From: Cacajao melanocephalus
Taxonomy: Eukaryota > Chordata > Mammalia > Primates > Pitheciidae
DNA length: 64,000 bases
Assembly (NCBI GenBank): GCA_963573385.1
Contig: CAUYLG010044406.1
Location: 1 to 64,000, forward strand
Reading direction: 5' to 3'
A program made the translations under genes and the position numbers. Positions within the stretch are counted from its first letter, which is position 1. Every line of letters begins with the position of its first letter. The notes under the pieces are model-generated. The model was not told where the DNA came from and did not search any database. It saw only the letters and a program-made list of their open reading frames with translations. Positions 1-11,865 of this stretch are shown here, piece by piece.

Positions 1-476
1 TATGTTCACTGCAGCACTATTCACAATAGCAAAGACATGGAATCAACCTAAATGCCCATTAGTGATACACTGGATAAAGAAAATGTGGTACATATCCACC
101 ACGGATACTATGCAGCCATAAAAAGATATGAGATCATGTTCTTTGCAGGGACATGAATGGAGCAAGAGGTCATTATCCTTAGCAAACTAACACAAGAAGA
201 GAAAAACAAATTCTGCATGTTCTCACTTGTAAGTGGGAGCTGAATGATGAGAACACATGGACACATGGGGGAACACCTACGGGGCCTGCCAGAGGGTGGG
301 GAGGGAGGAGGAAGAGCATCAGGAAGAAGAGTTAATGGATGCTGGGCTTAATACCTGAGTGATGGGATGATCTGTGTAACAAACCACCATGGCACACACT
401 TAACCTATACAACAAACCTCCACATTCTGCACATGTGCCCCTGAACTTTAAAATTAATATAAGTTTAAAATAAAAG
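1..476 (+). mobile_element. L1 3' end (ORF2 C-terminus plus 3' UTR), cut by window edge
   Basis: The first ~240 bases read as the extreme C-terminal part of L1 ORF2 (the block around 'caatagcaaagacatgg' and 'gataaagaaaatgtgg'). A 3' UTR follows with the G-rich polypurine stretch at about 293-335 and the 'gcttaatacctgagtgatgg' block. It ends in an A-rich tail near 476. The 3' UTR style is that of older primate L1. The 5' side continues outside the window, so its full length is unknown. Confidence 0.93.
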
Positions 477-486
477 TATATAAATA

Positions 487-1139
487 AAACTCAGGTTCTG
501 CTTTCTGGGGAAACTAAGCTAAGTGTATATATTTCCTCTAAAACCTGTATAACAAAAAAAGAGAAAAAGTAGAAACAATATTATAACCAGCTTCAACACC
601 CTCAAAATTACATATTAGTTGGTTGTAATCTCATCTGTTTAAAATGTAAAAATGCACCCCTTTCCAAGGAGTTTGCAGGAGCAACTAATCAAATCAGAAA
701 TGAAAGGAATTTTCAACAATAACAATTTAAAACTCTTTTGTATAAACAGCGGATGATTGACAAAAAAAAAATCATAATTAAGGGCAGCTAATGGTGTACT
801 TCTTCCATAAAGATCTAAGTATCTTCAGAGGTATTTTTTTTTAGCCAAGAACTTAGAAACAGATTTTTCAATAGCTGAATCACATAGTGTAGTCCACAAT
901 TGAAAACAAAATATGATGAAGCATATTTTCTCATATTTATGAAAGCAAATACTTTTTGTGCTGTTAATAAAACTATAAAATTTATTTTGAAAATATTTCA
1001 TCTTTGATAATATGTTTCTATTTTATGCAGGCTTTATAATGTATATACTATTATTACATTTATATATATATAATTTTAAATCAATAAAGATACTGTAATG
1101 AGTACTCAAAATTATTGTATTAGTGGGATGTGTGTTTTT
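487..1139. other. AT-rich unassigned sequence
   Basis: Strongly AT-rich single-copy-looking DNA with runs of A and T and a short TA-rich tract near 1060-1075. I see no gene, repeat family or regulatory motif that I can support. Confidence 0.5.
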
Positions 1140-1375
1140 AAAAGGTATTTAGAACCCATGACATGAACTGCCTGAATTTTATTTCTTATTCTAACCCTTA
1201 CTACCTGGGAAACCTTGGGCAAGTTAACTAACGTCTCTAAATTTGTCATTTGTAAAATGGGAATGATAATAATGTTCACCCTGTAAGGGTGTTGTGAGAA
1301 CTATAGGTGAGAGGCTGAGAAATATACCTAGCACATAGCTAGTGACACACAATTGTTGATTATTGTTATTAAAAT
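1140..1375 (+). repeat. MIR SINE, sense
   Basis: The sequence follows the MIR consensus in order: 'cttgggcaagttaactaac' at 1213, the 'tttgtaaaatgggaatgata' core at 1250, 'agggtgttgtgagaactata', and a 3' end resembling 'cctagcacatagctagtgac'. MIR is an ancient tRNA-derived mammalian SINE, so the divergence seen here is expected. Confidence 0.85.
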
Positions 1376-1544
1376 GTTGTTAACATAATTACAGTATATT
1401 CTTTACCTTTCCAGGAGAAAGGCTATGAACTAATGCAGGCAAAGTAGTGTATACAAGGTGCTTTCAAAGGTTCCAAGAAGCATCACTGAGCCTTTCAGCT
1501 TAGGAAGTCTTCAGATTTGAAAGAGTTTGAGAGATCTGCTCCAA

Positions 1545-1695
1545 GCCATTTATTTTGTAAATAAGGAAACTAAGGATCAGAGACATGTATTAGTTTCCCA
1601 GGGATCATACAGCTTATGAATCAGAGCCCGGGTCTGACTCCAGATCTGTCGGGCCGAGGCCCAGCTCTCTCCACCATATCACACTGTACTTCCCT
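1545..1695 (-). repeat. MIR SINE, antisense
   Basis: The order 'aaataaggaaactaaggatc', then 'gatcatacagcttatgaatc', then 'cccgggtctgactcc' is the reverse complement of the MIR core and tRNA-related half. It is diverged and truncated at both ends. Confidence 0.75.
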
Positions 1696-2004
1696 GCCTC
1701 TGCAGACACACAAAGGCCCTCAGCCAACAGATGAGCCTCTCACTTCACTGCAGTCGAGAACTTCTCTGCCAGCACTTTTCCTTCTCTGAAGTCTACAACT
1801 CACAAGTCGTGAGGAAAATGACATTAGTGCCTCCTCACAATAATTTAGGGATGACAGCTCTGAAGAATTCCAATGAACTTTCAAATATGGTACCAGCCCC
1901 AGCCAACTGCAATCCTGGTCTGTGAGTAGAATTGGAGTACATTTTCTTCCAAGAGCATTATGCTAAAGAAAACTATGGTAAGTTTGAAACCACCAACACT
2001 TCCT

Positions 2005-2190
2005 AACTCCCTATTTGCATTATTTTTCCTCCAGAGCAGTTATCAATAACATACTACATATTATACTTATTTATCTTGTTTATGGCTGTCTGTTCTGCTA
2101 TTAGGCAAGCTCCATGGGGACGGGATTTCTGTTTGTTCACTGCTGTATTGCCAGTGCAAATATTTATTGAGTGAATGAATATATTTTGAG
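2005..2190 (+). repeat. L2 LINE 3' end, sense
   Basis: It carries the L2 3' signature: 'ttaggcaagctccatgggga' with 'ttgttcactgctgtattgcc' and a tail resembling 'tatttattgagtgaatgaat'. Only the last ~200 bases of an L2 are present. Confidence 0.75.
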
Positions 2191-2379
2191 TTATTCCTGC
2201 CCACTTTGCCTGTTAACATTTGAGTTCTATGGATATACAGAGTTACTGATATCCTAGATTACATTTTACACAAGCTCCTAGGCTACTGGTCACACAGAAC
2301 TGTTCCTCTACAAATACCAGTTTCCAGAGATTTGATTAAAATGTACCCTAGCAAAATAACATGTGAGTTAACACCTGCT

Positions 2380-2672
2380 CATCCCACTAGTGCCAGTTGA
2401 AATGTCATTTCCTCAGGAAAACCATTGTAAACCCCCAGACAAGGCATTTCCCATATTAACTATTTCCATTGCAGACTGGAAGTTTCCTCTTGTTATGCTT
2501 CCCACAGCTAGCATTAAATCAGTACATGGGTCACTTATTTGTTCAATGACTTTCTTCTTTTCTAAACTGTAAGTTCCATGAGGACAGGGAACATCTTGTC
2601 TACCACTGTATTTCCAGGACCTGACAGAACCTGGTGCATAGTAAGCATTCAATAAGCACATCCCAACTGAAT
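2380..2672 (+). repeat. L2 LINE 3' end, sense
   Basis: It starts in the region resembling 'gaaatgtcatttcctcagg' and runs through 'ctgtaagttccatgaggac', 'taccactgtatttccagg' and 'ggtgcatagtaagcattcaa', the usual order of the L2 3' end. It lies ~200 bases after a second sense L2 tail (2005-2190); the two overlap in consensus position, so they are separate insertions. Confidence 0.82.
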
Positions 2673-3919
2673 GAACAAGCAGAAATTTAATATGTACTCC
2701 AGCTTTAACAAATTCTGAAAAAAAAAAAAAAAGAATTTAACAGCACATGATAGAAGCTGTAGATTTGATCCTTGAATTTATTTAAGCAAACTCCAGAGAG
2801 AGGAGTAATTATCCTTTCAAATAAAATTCCTAGCTTTTCATCTAAAGTTGATGATATACAGTTACTTCCAGGAAGATATTTTAAGTTATTTCTTCTGTGT
2901 TCCCCAAATCTGAATATTGCAGGCTTAATAAGAAAAATTCAATCTTCCAGCAATATTGCCTTTGACCCCAAGTGAATTTAACTGTCCAGGATTCTGGTTT
3001 CCTTCCAAAATCTATATCTGGTTTTAAGATAAATTTTCCCAAATAAGCCATAAACATGATTTTCATGGTTGAAGAATATTTTCATTTTAGATGAATAAAC
3101 CAGAAGTACTTCAGACTGTTAAAATTCATGACCTATGTACCTATGCACACGTGCTTTCATTTCCAAGTTTCTATCACTGTTGCCTCTCAGAGTGAAATAA
3201 TATTCCTTTCCCACTTGGGTATTCTTCCTGGCTCCTAAGGGAATAAAATAGGAGCAAAAAAAACCAAGCTCCTTTCATGTTAAAGAGATATATAGGAGTA
3301 TGTATCATCCCTCACCCACAGACATACAACTGCCTGCCAAAGTAATATTGTGTTCGTCTTGAAAATCTCATTACAGCTTAAGAATTCATAGAAGATTAAA
3401 CATCATGGCAGTGAGTACTTGGAGTTAGACATCTAGAAAGATGAAATGATCCTGTTTAGTCCAGTCAGGTTGAAATTACCTGAGAGTTTCAGAAATGTAG
3501 GGACACAGTGGGATAACGTGCTTGCTATCAGTGAAGGAGAAGCATGCATGTTTCAATGTAATTCAACAATTATATGTTTACCTCAAATTATATGCTAGGT
3601 TTGAAAGACATAACGGTTTCAAGACTTTCTGCTGGGATAGCAGTGGTTTGAACATAAGCCCCTTGCCTTACATTTAAAGCAGAACTACTTTATTCTTTGA
3701 CTAACAGCCCTGAATAAAAAAATAGTTTTGTTTTGTTTTGTTTTTTTACAAAGAGTAAAAGTAGAGAAGAGAAAGAATATCTTAAGATAGTCTTCTTGTT
3801 GGTACAATGTGTATAATCTAGTACTTTCTACCCCCAAATCATAGAGGCATAAAAGCTTGGTACATCCCAATTTACTGAAAGTACAGAACTTAGAATGAGC
3901 TGTGAGAAATTGATTAAAG
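2673..3919. other. Unassigned, AT-rich
   Basis: A short A-run at about 2718-2732 is the only low-complexity tract of note. ORFs of 60-80 codons on both strands have no recognisable domain and look like chance. No repeat family identified. Confidence 0.45.
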
Positions 3920-4092
3920 CAATGGCTCTCAACTTTTCTTCATGCTGAAACCACTCCAAGAGTTTGAAAAAAGCATTAATGCCTGAGATCCCAGAGACCC
4001 TGACATAATTAATAGTGTGGCCTGGGCATCTGGATTTTTCAAAGCACCTCAAGTGATTCCAAAGTGCAACAGAGATTAAAAGCCCCTGGACT
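3920..4092. mobile_element. hAT-type MITE fragment, MER5A-like
   Basis: The left end 'caatggctctcaactt' matches the terminal inverted repeat of MER5-type hAT elements. The inner order, with 'ccaagagtttgaaaaaagc', 'cctgggcatctggattttt' and 'caagtgattccaaagtgcaa', fits MER5A. The right terminal repeat is missing, so it is truncated near 4092. Confidence 0.68.
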
Positions 4093-4815
4093 AAAGGGCT
4101 TATTGATATCCCAGAGTTCACAAGCCAGAGGTTTCATTAATACTCAAGAGTCAGAGGAAAAAAAAAAGATGTGAAGATGAAAGTCAGCCTGGTTCTGTCA
4201 TTGGGACCTGACTGGTAAAGATGTCTATGCTTGGTGCACCTGAAAGATGGTGTGACCAGGAATACCTGTTAGGGTGCTGGGGCCCCTCCCTCTAGAAGGC
4301 CTGGCCTTTTTGGGGTCCCAGGCTGACTTAGAAAGACAAAACTCAAGTTGGTTAATAAGTAAAGCAACTATGTGAAGACTTCGATAGTGAAAGGTAATGA
4401 GACTGCTCCAGCTGTTTTAGATCTGTGCACACTGGCTCAGGCTTACAGATCATTCCGATGTCAGAGGGAGAGGGTGGTTCCTGTGCCTTTTAATAACCCT
4501 TTTATTTTTTTGGCCATTAACTTTCTTGATGATACCCATGACAAATAATACATCCAGATACTCCCATCTATTTGAGATTTTCCAGAGCAGTGGGCAATAT
4601 CTTCTTTTGAAACCCCAAGTTGTCTAAGTTTTACATGGGAAGAATGAAGAACATTCACACCTACTTGAGGGAGTAATAAAAAGCCAATAAGGACAAGAGT
4701 AATTAGGAGAGAAGTCCTAAAACAAAAAGTTGGAAAACTTGAAAGAACAGACAAAAAGGATAAGCAGTCATGCTCTTCTACCATAAAGTAACCATCAAAT
4801 TCCTACTCCTACTGG
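4093..4815. other. Unassigned
   Basis: No repeat or gene recognised. A 107-codon minus-strand frame (4461-4784) has no homology I recognise and no supporting context. Confidence 0.4.
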
Positions 4816-5218
4816 TGTAGTAGTCCATTTTGCATTGCTGTGAAGGAATATGTGAGACTGGATAACTTATAAGGAAAAAGTTATTTTGACTCATGGTTCT
4901 GCAGACTTTAACAAAAATCATGGTGTCAGCATATGTGTCTGGTAAGGCCTTAGGAAGCTTACAGTCATAGCAGAAGGCAAAGAGGGAGCATGCGTGTCAC
5001 ACAGCGAGAGACGGAGGAAAGGCCAGGCTCTTTTTAACAACCAGATCTTGTGGTAAATAATAGAGTGGGAACTCACTCATTATCACCCAGAGGGCACCAA
5101 ACTATTCATGAGGGATCCACTCCCATGACAAAAACACCTCCCACTATGCCACACCTCCAACATTGGAGATCACATTTCAACATGAGATTTGCAGAGAACA
5201 GACATCCAAACTATAACA
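4816..5218 (-). mobile_element. Solo MaLR (ERVL-MaLR) LTR, antisense
   Basis: Read on the minus strand it starts TGTTATAG at 5218 and ends with the MaLR-typical '...ggactactaca' at 4816. The inner blocks, such as 'ccaacattggagatcacatt' and 'gagggatccactcccatgac', are those of MST/MLT1-type LTRs. The flanking five bases agree at 4 of 5 (actgg before, agtgg after), consistent with an old LTR target duplication. There is no internal sequence, so it is a solo LTR. Confidence 0.85.
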
Positions 5219-5948
5219 AGTGGTATGCCCTTTTTCAAACATACATATGTAGTGTACTTCATTCTATTTTAATGAAGTACAAGGCTCTATAATCTTCTTA
5301 GATGTTAACAATATCAATGGCCCTATATTCAGAGGCCAATATGGGGTGGTTTTGAGGTTGTGAACAACCTCCATACAGCCAGGGAAGTCTTCTGAAGAAA
5401 GCAGGCATACTAAAGACTATCCTCATATCTAGATGATCTAAAAGAACGTATTTGATTTTCAGGGTGTCCCTACATTTGTCCAACACCAAGAAACCAAGTA
5501 CAGTAAAGATTAATGAAATTTGACAACTGGAAAATACAAAGAGAAAGATGCAAAATAGAAATAAACAGCAACAAAGGGAAAACGTTTTGCACACTGGAAA
5601 TTGAGTTTTATTAAAAGCAAAAGGAGTCTCTGCTGCCTTTGTAGGCAACACAGACCTAAGCATGTTACCACCACTTGAAGATGTTCCATCAGCCAAAACA
5701 GGCAAAATCTTTGGAGAGATAATGCACTAAAAGAATGGAAAAAAGCTGAGGTTTTACTTTTAATCACCTAATGTGTGAAGATTAACAGTTAAGCAAAGAA
5801 ACGTGTATTATATATGTTATCACTCATTGTATACAAGGTAAGTATGCCTAAATAAATTGCATAAGCAAACTATTTGCATTTCACCCACTGGTCTTTATCA
5901 ATTAATTATTTTACTTCCAAGTTTAAGAAAATAAATTTACTAAATCAA
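5219..5948. other. Unassigned
   Basis: No recognisable repeat. Overlapping minus-strand frames of 135 and 85 codons (5298-5767) show no known domain; a cysteine/phenylalanine-rich stretch in them is an effect of AT-rich DNA. Confidence 0.4.
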
Positions 5949-6025
5949 CAGTTCTCACACTTTTTAACTTAGGTTTTGATTCCGAAGATCACATGATCTG
6001 ATGGACACTAAGATTGAGAACTGCT
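5949..6025. mobile_element. Short hAT-like MITE remnant
   Basis: A 77-base unit starts 'cagttctcac' and ends 'gagaactgctg', giving an imperfect terminal inverted repeat of the 'cagtggttctca' hAT type. It has no coding capacity. Its small size makes the family assignment weak. Confidence 0.45.
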
Positions 6026-6194
6026 GTTTGTTTTTTCAAGTGGAAATACCTGGAACCAGCTGACTCCAATCAACTAGCTGGATACATTTTGGTGCTTAAG
6101 TAGGAGTGACGCAGGATGGGGGAGTCCTTAATTGATTCTGCTAAACTTCAAGTTATATAGACATACATCATGCACTCAAACATGAACAGTATAT

Positions 6195-6655
6195 GACTGA
6201 GTTCTGCCAGGTGTGTGTTCTCTACTGCCACAGTAATAGTGTGTAACAAACCAAAAATCCTTAGTGGCATTTAACAATAAATGTTTATTTCTGGAATGGT
6301 TGGCTAGATGGCTAGATGCCTCTGCTTATCTTGGCTGGGCTCACTCACATTTGAGTGTTGGCTGGCTGTGGTCTAATCTCAGATAGCCTCAGCTGGGATA
6401 TCTAAAGCGATTCAGCTCTGATCCATGTGTCTCTAGCAACAAGCCAGCCTCGTTCTCATAATCAAGGCAGAGAACAGACAAGCCCAAGCATACACCCACT
6501 TTTCTGATTCTATTACGTTTACCAGCTTCCCGTCAGCCAAACCAAGTCATGTGCCCCAGGCTAACATTAAGATAGGTATACACAATAAAGTTAGACAGCA
6601 AAGAATGTGGATGTGTGGAAGGGGTAAAAGATGGGACAATTTTTGCAATTTACTG
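6195..6655 (-). repeat. Ancient interspersed repeat, LTR-like, family unresolved
   Basis: The order of blocks is one I recognise as a common mammalian medium-reiteration repeat in antisense orientation: 'gtgtgtaacaaacc', 'cttagtggcatttaacaata', 'ggctgggctcactcacattt', 'caaaccaagtcatgtgcccc' and 'aaagaatgtggatgtgtgg'. I cannot name the subfamily without a library search. Confidence 0.55.
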
Positions 6656-6754
6656 CAGCAGGTTACCCAAGTTTTATTTTAGTACCATGCTAGGCATTAT
6701 AGGAGGTTCAAAATTCATATGCACCCTGAACTGTAAATATCTTAAAGAAATGTT

Positions 6755-6960
6755 TTTTCAAAAGGTGGACCATGATCCATTAATGGGTTATTAAATCGAT
6801 TTAGTGAATTGTGATAAACATTTAATGGGATGGAGGTGGAATGGAATGGGAGAATAGACTAGAACAGCACAGATCAGAGTGCATCATTGATGGTAAGGTA
6901 GGTATTGATTCATGAAACCTTTGACTGGAGTGTATGTAGGCACACATATGCAAGGCCCAG
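6755..6960 (+). repeat. DNA-transposon-like fossil repeat
   Basis: The run from 'ggtggaccatgatccattaa' through 'aaatcgatttagtgaattgt' to 'agatcagagtgcatcattga' resembles a known hAT-like mammalian repeat. No terminal repeats are visible, so class and borders are tentative. Confidence 0.45.
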
Positions 6961-7419
6961 TGAAAAATACATCTGTAGATTTTAGACAGAAATTTGAAAG
7001 CCATTTTTAAGCGTATTATCTAAAGTAAAATTCTGATTTTTGCCATCACTGATGAATGAATGAGCACTTCAGCTAAAGAGTGAAAACTAGGTCTTCACTA
7101 AGCAATCTCAAATAAGCAAGGAGGCAAACAGTGGAGCAGTGAAAGTTTACCTTTCAAGTATAAGTCATAGTCTCAGATCTCCAAAAAGCTTACAAATTTT
7201 CATAGCAGCATAAACTAATTCATATTTTAAAACCCTAGACCATCACTAAGATCAATGTGTTATAATCAGGTGACAATTGGATGATACTGCTTGAAAGCAG
7301 CATTAAGGTAAAATAACTCCCAAGTACATACTGATAATCCACCTGGAAGCAAATTTTTTCGAGCTTCCGCTTTGCACCAAGGACTTAACAACAACCCTGT
7401 GAAGTGGATCATATGGTTA
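6961..7419. other. Unassigned
   Basis: Single-copy-looking sequence; nothing recognised. Confidence 0.4.
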
Positions 7420-7640
7420 TCACCCACTGGTTGTGTGACTTGGAGCATACTACTTAACCTCTCCAAACCCCCATTTCCCTATGTGTAGAAATGGCAACTG
7501 TAAGGCTTATTTTACAGATGCTTACAAGGGCTTCACACAAAGTAGAAACACACAAAAAAGTTAATTTTCCCTTTATTTATCTTTGTAACCCTCACAACTC
7601 CTAGCAGGACACCTAGCATATAGTAGGTGCTCAGCTAGTC
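7420..7640 (+). repeat. MIR SINE, sense
   Basis: 'ggttgtgtgacttggagcat', then 'tacttaacctctccaaaccc', then 'atgtgtagaaatggcaactg', and a 3' part resembling 'acacctagcatatagtaggt' follow MIR order. A ~90-base expansion between core and tail makes it longer than a minimal MIR. Confidence 0.65.
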
Positions 7641-9164
7641 AGCTTGTAGAAAGTGGATTGTGCTCCCCAGAGCCAAGCAGATTTCTTTGGGACTACCTGG
7701 TCCTTTCTGTCAAGAAAGCCCCCTTGAAAGGCAGCATTTCTGGATAGAGGACTTATCTCCCCCATCTCAAGACAGAGAGCAGCTGATGACTCAGTCATCT
7801 TGAGAAGCGTCTTACCTTCTTTCCCAGCACCAACACTGACTGAGATTGTCTCCCTTTTCCTTCTTCTTGACTCCACAGAAAATGAGGCTTTGTAACTTTT
7901 CTTTGCACTAGGGCCCTGTGGCTCCTCATTGGCATTTGACATTAATCCTTAAGTAGATCGTTTTCTATATTCCATAGTTAGTTCTGAAATAATTATTAAT
8001 GGACAAGAGTCCTGCTTGAACACAGTAGTCAGTTCCACCAAGACAAATTCTGTGTCTTCTTGTGCATGTTTTCTATCTTTGGTGGAATCACATTTATGGA
8101 ATTGTTTGTTCCACTGACTCCTCTTTTGCAGAGGAATAGTACAATTAGAAATTTTAAACTCTTTTAAGAGCCCAGTGAAAATATTTAGCATTGAATAATA
8201 ACAAATAAAATATACCATGGTTGTTTAATAGAACCTTTCTAAAAAGGCAAGAGGTAAGGTAAGCCATTTTGATGCTAATCTAGCAAGCTAATATGTCATT
8301 TTCCTTACGTCGTCTTAGTATCTCTTTGCAGCATCACATTCTTCCAGATTTCTTTAAGAATATAATCATTCTCTTTAAAAACCATCTGATAGTGATTCTA
8401 CCTATTTCCAACAAAATAACCACATATGTAAAGGTAAGTGTTTCCTTCTGGGTTTGGAATTAATAATAACTAACACACAGCTGGGTTCAAAACAAGGCAA
8501 TCATTTTGGAAGTAAGAATGCATTTCTAATAATCTTAGGATTCAAATGAATATTGGAGATGGGACTTATTATCATACAATAAATGGTTCTGCTTCCAAAC
8601 AAGAGGGACCAAGCATGCGGTAGACATATGTTTCGCACCATCAAATTACATTTATATGTATGAAATACATTGTCCCAACTTGCTGTTATTTGTATCACAT
8701 ATATTTATTTTGTCCTCTAAAAGACACCATATTACAAGAGACATGAATGCAAAGATGGGAAACAATTCTTCTAAATGGAATGCCTGGGAGACCTGAGCTG
8801 GAAGATTGCTATAACTCTAGAGAAACCTATGCAATTGAAAAGGCCAGCATTTAATCAAAAGAATTTGCAATCACAATTCAGTGGGGCCTTAACTTCAGCA
8901 AATATAACATTTATGGTTTTGAGCAATTCTGAGTGACTCTAAAGTTCCAAAACACATAATCATTTGTAATGTTGTTTGTATGTTAATTTTAACTGTGTGT
9001 ATTGTAGCATGGTCTCCCCTAGAGCAATTACAGGAGAGAAGCATTTGTAGAATCAGGTGGCAGGGAGGAGCACTCTGATGAAGCATGAAGGCCCTGACAT
9101 TGGTATCTCAGTTTAGCTTTGCTGTTCTTTTACCACTGAATGGGAGGTCACTGAATTTTAAGGT
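7641..9164. other. Unassigned, possibly contains an unrecognised 3' LTR
   Basis: No repeat is identified. The minus-strand ERVL-like element at 9.2-16.0 kb should have its 3' LTR on this side, but I see no clear LTR border. It has been lost or is too diverged to read by eye. Confidence 0.35.
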
Positions 9165-11848
9165 ATACTTTATTACAGTGTATAAGGAAGCCATATTCCA
9201 GAGGCATGGTAATGAAGATATAGCCCTGAGAATGTCAACAATCTAGTCTACCGTTAAATAGCAACCTGACTCTTCCCTTATGTTTCTAATCAAGGAACCC
9301 CACACTTACAGAGTATTGTCCCCAAAGTGCCACTTTAGCTGCATCTTCAATAGGCTATTTCAGTGCTCAATTAGGTTGGCAGCTCCTGGATGGTATAGTA
9401 TGTGATACAACCAGTAGGTCCCATGATAACAATTGCATTCTCCCATTTCCTTTATTGCACGAATGCTATGGATCAGGCCAGGTGGAGTGGCATATGCCTG
9501 TAGTCCCAGAAACTCGGAGGCTGAGCCAGCAGGATCACTTAAGCCCATTCAAGTCCAGCCTAAGCAATAAAGCAAGACCCAATCTCTAAGAAAGAAAAAA
9601 TAATAATAATAAAATGCTGTAGATCAGAAAGCCTCCAGATATTGGTGCTGGCTGAGGCTCTGTAGTCAAGAAAGACAAACTCATGTCTAAAGTAAGTATT
9701 TATTCCTGTTAGGGCAAATCACTAGTGCTTCTAGAACAAAAAGAACCCAGTGAAGTAGACTTGCCACCATGTAGCTGGTCTCGGCTACCTGTTTACATGT
9801 ACATGGGCAGCCTTCATCTCTGCCTCTGTGGCCTCTTCATTCATGGGCCCAGCATGCAGTTCTGAAGTGGCCAATGACAAAAGCTGGCTAATGTCAACTG
9901 TCTGAGTCACTCTACTTGTTTGTTTCGATGCCACTTCAATGGTATATGCATTCGGGTAAACATTAATTAACATGTGATACAAAAGTCACATTTCATGCCA
10001 ACTTCCATCTGTCCCTACACATATGTCTACCCGAGATCTTACCCCTGGTCTTCCAATCTTTTTCCTTCCAGACCCTTGACCAGTCAGCGCATTCATCATT
10101 GCCCAGAAGTTTGTATATATTCTCACTTCAAGCCACTTTTATTCCTTGCAAAGCAGATAACCAGGTACACTGCTCAAAATTCTACTATGGGAAGATTTTT
10201 TTCTCAGAATTACTTTTGAAGGCCTCCCCTGCCTGTGGCTGTATTGCTGCTGCCATCCATTTTCAGCTTGGGCCCAAATTCCAAGCCAATGCATCCATAA
10301 ACCAGCCTCAGGGATTTTCTTTCTTCTTCGGCTGATTGTACGTACCCCACTTCCCACCTTGTCCTCCCACCATATAGCCATGTTTGAGTTAAGGCATGGG
10401 TTGGGTGAAACCATGATGGGTGGCATGGGGTCTGGGCCACTCATGCCCTCTAGCCATGATCTTGGCAATACCATTTCTACCTTATGATGGATTGCTGCTG
10501 TGTTCACTCAATTGTATGGCATGATGGGTCCAATAGAACCCAACTCATAAAAGCAGTTCCAGATATGTGATCATTTATGACTGCAGATTACATGCCCATA
10601 TGACAGAGCTGCTTATGCCACCACCTGAACCTGCTGCAGAACCCTTTCTGTTCCACACCCCTCTCAGAACTTAGCCTCTTGGGCCTTGTGATTTATGGGC
10701 TGGAGCAGTAATTCTAAATGTGGAATGTGATAACCCGGTACCTGAGAAGACTAGTAGACATGTGCTTCCTTCTTTGTGACAGTGCATGGAAGATGACACA
10801 AGTTACCTTATACTTTGGAGATGTCCCAGCCTGCCCCTGGGACCACTGGACCCCTAACAATTTTCCCAAGGTTTCATGTTCTTAAGTCTTTGTAGAATTT
10901 ATCTAACACCTTCTAGACTCAGCACCAAGGGCCTCCAGCAGGCTAACTAACCTCTCTTGTACATACTGCCTGACCAGCATGATGTCAGTGGTATAATGAG
11001 TCAGTGGATATTCTGCAGGATGTCCCAGCAGTCTGTATCTTTTCAGACTACATTAACACACAGGGCAGACAACCTAAAGTACCCCTGAGGCAGAACTGCA
11101 AGTGTATATTGCTTTTCATCTTTGTTTATGGATGTAAACTGTTTCCAGCCTCTTCCCTTATAATAGGGAAAGAAAAGAGCCTCATCACCAAAGCAATAGC
11201 TACATATTGAGTAACAAAGGCATATTAATCTGCTCTAGCAAACTAGATTCACTTTGCACCGTCACCACAATCAAGGTTATGACTTGGTTGGGTCTGTGTT
11301 AGTGTTTGGTCATTCTCCAGGATCTATCCAGTTTTTGCAGAAACCAGATTGGTTAATTAAATAAAGACATGGTGGGAACCATCACTACTACATTCTTGAG
11401 ATCCTTAAGTGGACACGAATTTTCACCTTTCTTCCCATGATGTGCTATTGCTTTTTATTTATTATCTCAGCTAGAGATGTGAGCAGACAGTTTCAAAGGC
11501 TTCTTCTTGGCCCTCACCACAATCATAGCTTTACTCCACAGGCTAAAAAATCCAATTTCCAAGTTTGTCAATTTGAATTATATAATTAGGAGGTGGGAAA
11601 AAGACCACCCAGTGAGGCCACGGTAAAATTCAGTGAGTTCAGTGAGTCCATTATATAACCACTCAAGTAAATAGCCATGGGTCCTGTTGTGGAAGGGCTG
11701 GAGGAATTATTACCATAGGCATTTGCCATGATGATGCAGAATCCTTCTCACGGGAAGCCAGACATCCCTTGAAGCACTGAAGTCTGAGGCTGAAAACTAC
11801 CTCAGGTTCAATAACTACAAAAATGACTGTCCTTAGTTTTCTACTCTT
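9165..11848 (-). pseudogene. ERVL-like endogenous retrovirus pol remnant (RT, RNase H region, integrase)
   Basis: On the minus strand, pol landmarks appear in the right order and spacing. A reverse transcriptase block occurs near 11.3 kb ('LLEQIN' context). A degenerate RT active-site box reads HYTTDIML at about 10975-11005, where family members have YxDD. An integrase core block at about 9605-9718 contains 'FALTGINTYF', with Asn where the first catalytic Asp is expected. A downstream integrase block ends 'YHPGAANLIEH' at 9363-9395 before a stop. Stops and frameshifts are frequent, so it is non-coding. There is no env, as expected for ERVL. A free Alu monomer interrupts integrase and an L1 interrupts the upstream side. 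The ERVL class is inferred from recalled pol sequence; HERVL versus a related group is not resolved. Confidence 0.8.
9476..9612 (+). mobile_element. Free left Alu monomer (FLAM-type)
   Basis: A single Alu arm: 'ggccaggtggagtggcata', 'tagtcccagaaactcggagg' and 'gcaagacccaatctct', followed by an A-rich (TAA)n tail, with no right arm. It is flanked by 14-base repeats 'aatgctatggatca' (9462-9475) and 'aatgctgtagatca' (9613-9626), two mismatches apart. The insertion splits the ERV integrase. It is 7SL RNA-derived and mobilised by L1. Confidence 0.88.
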
Positions 11849-11865
11849 CCATGATTGCTTTTCTT

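Noticed and set aside
10139..10507. 122-codon minus-strand ORF considered as a surviving retroviral protein
   Set aside because: It lies in the RNase H to integrase interval of the decayed ERV; neighbouring frames are full of stops and no catalytic motif is complete.
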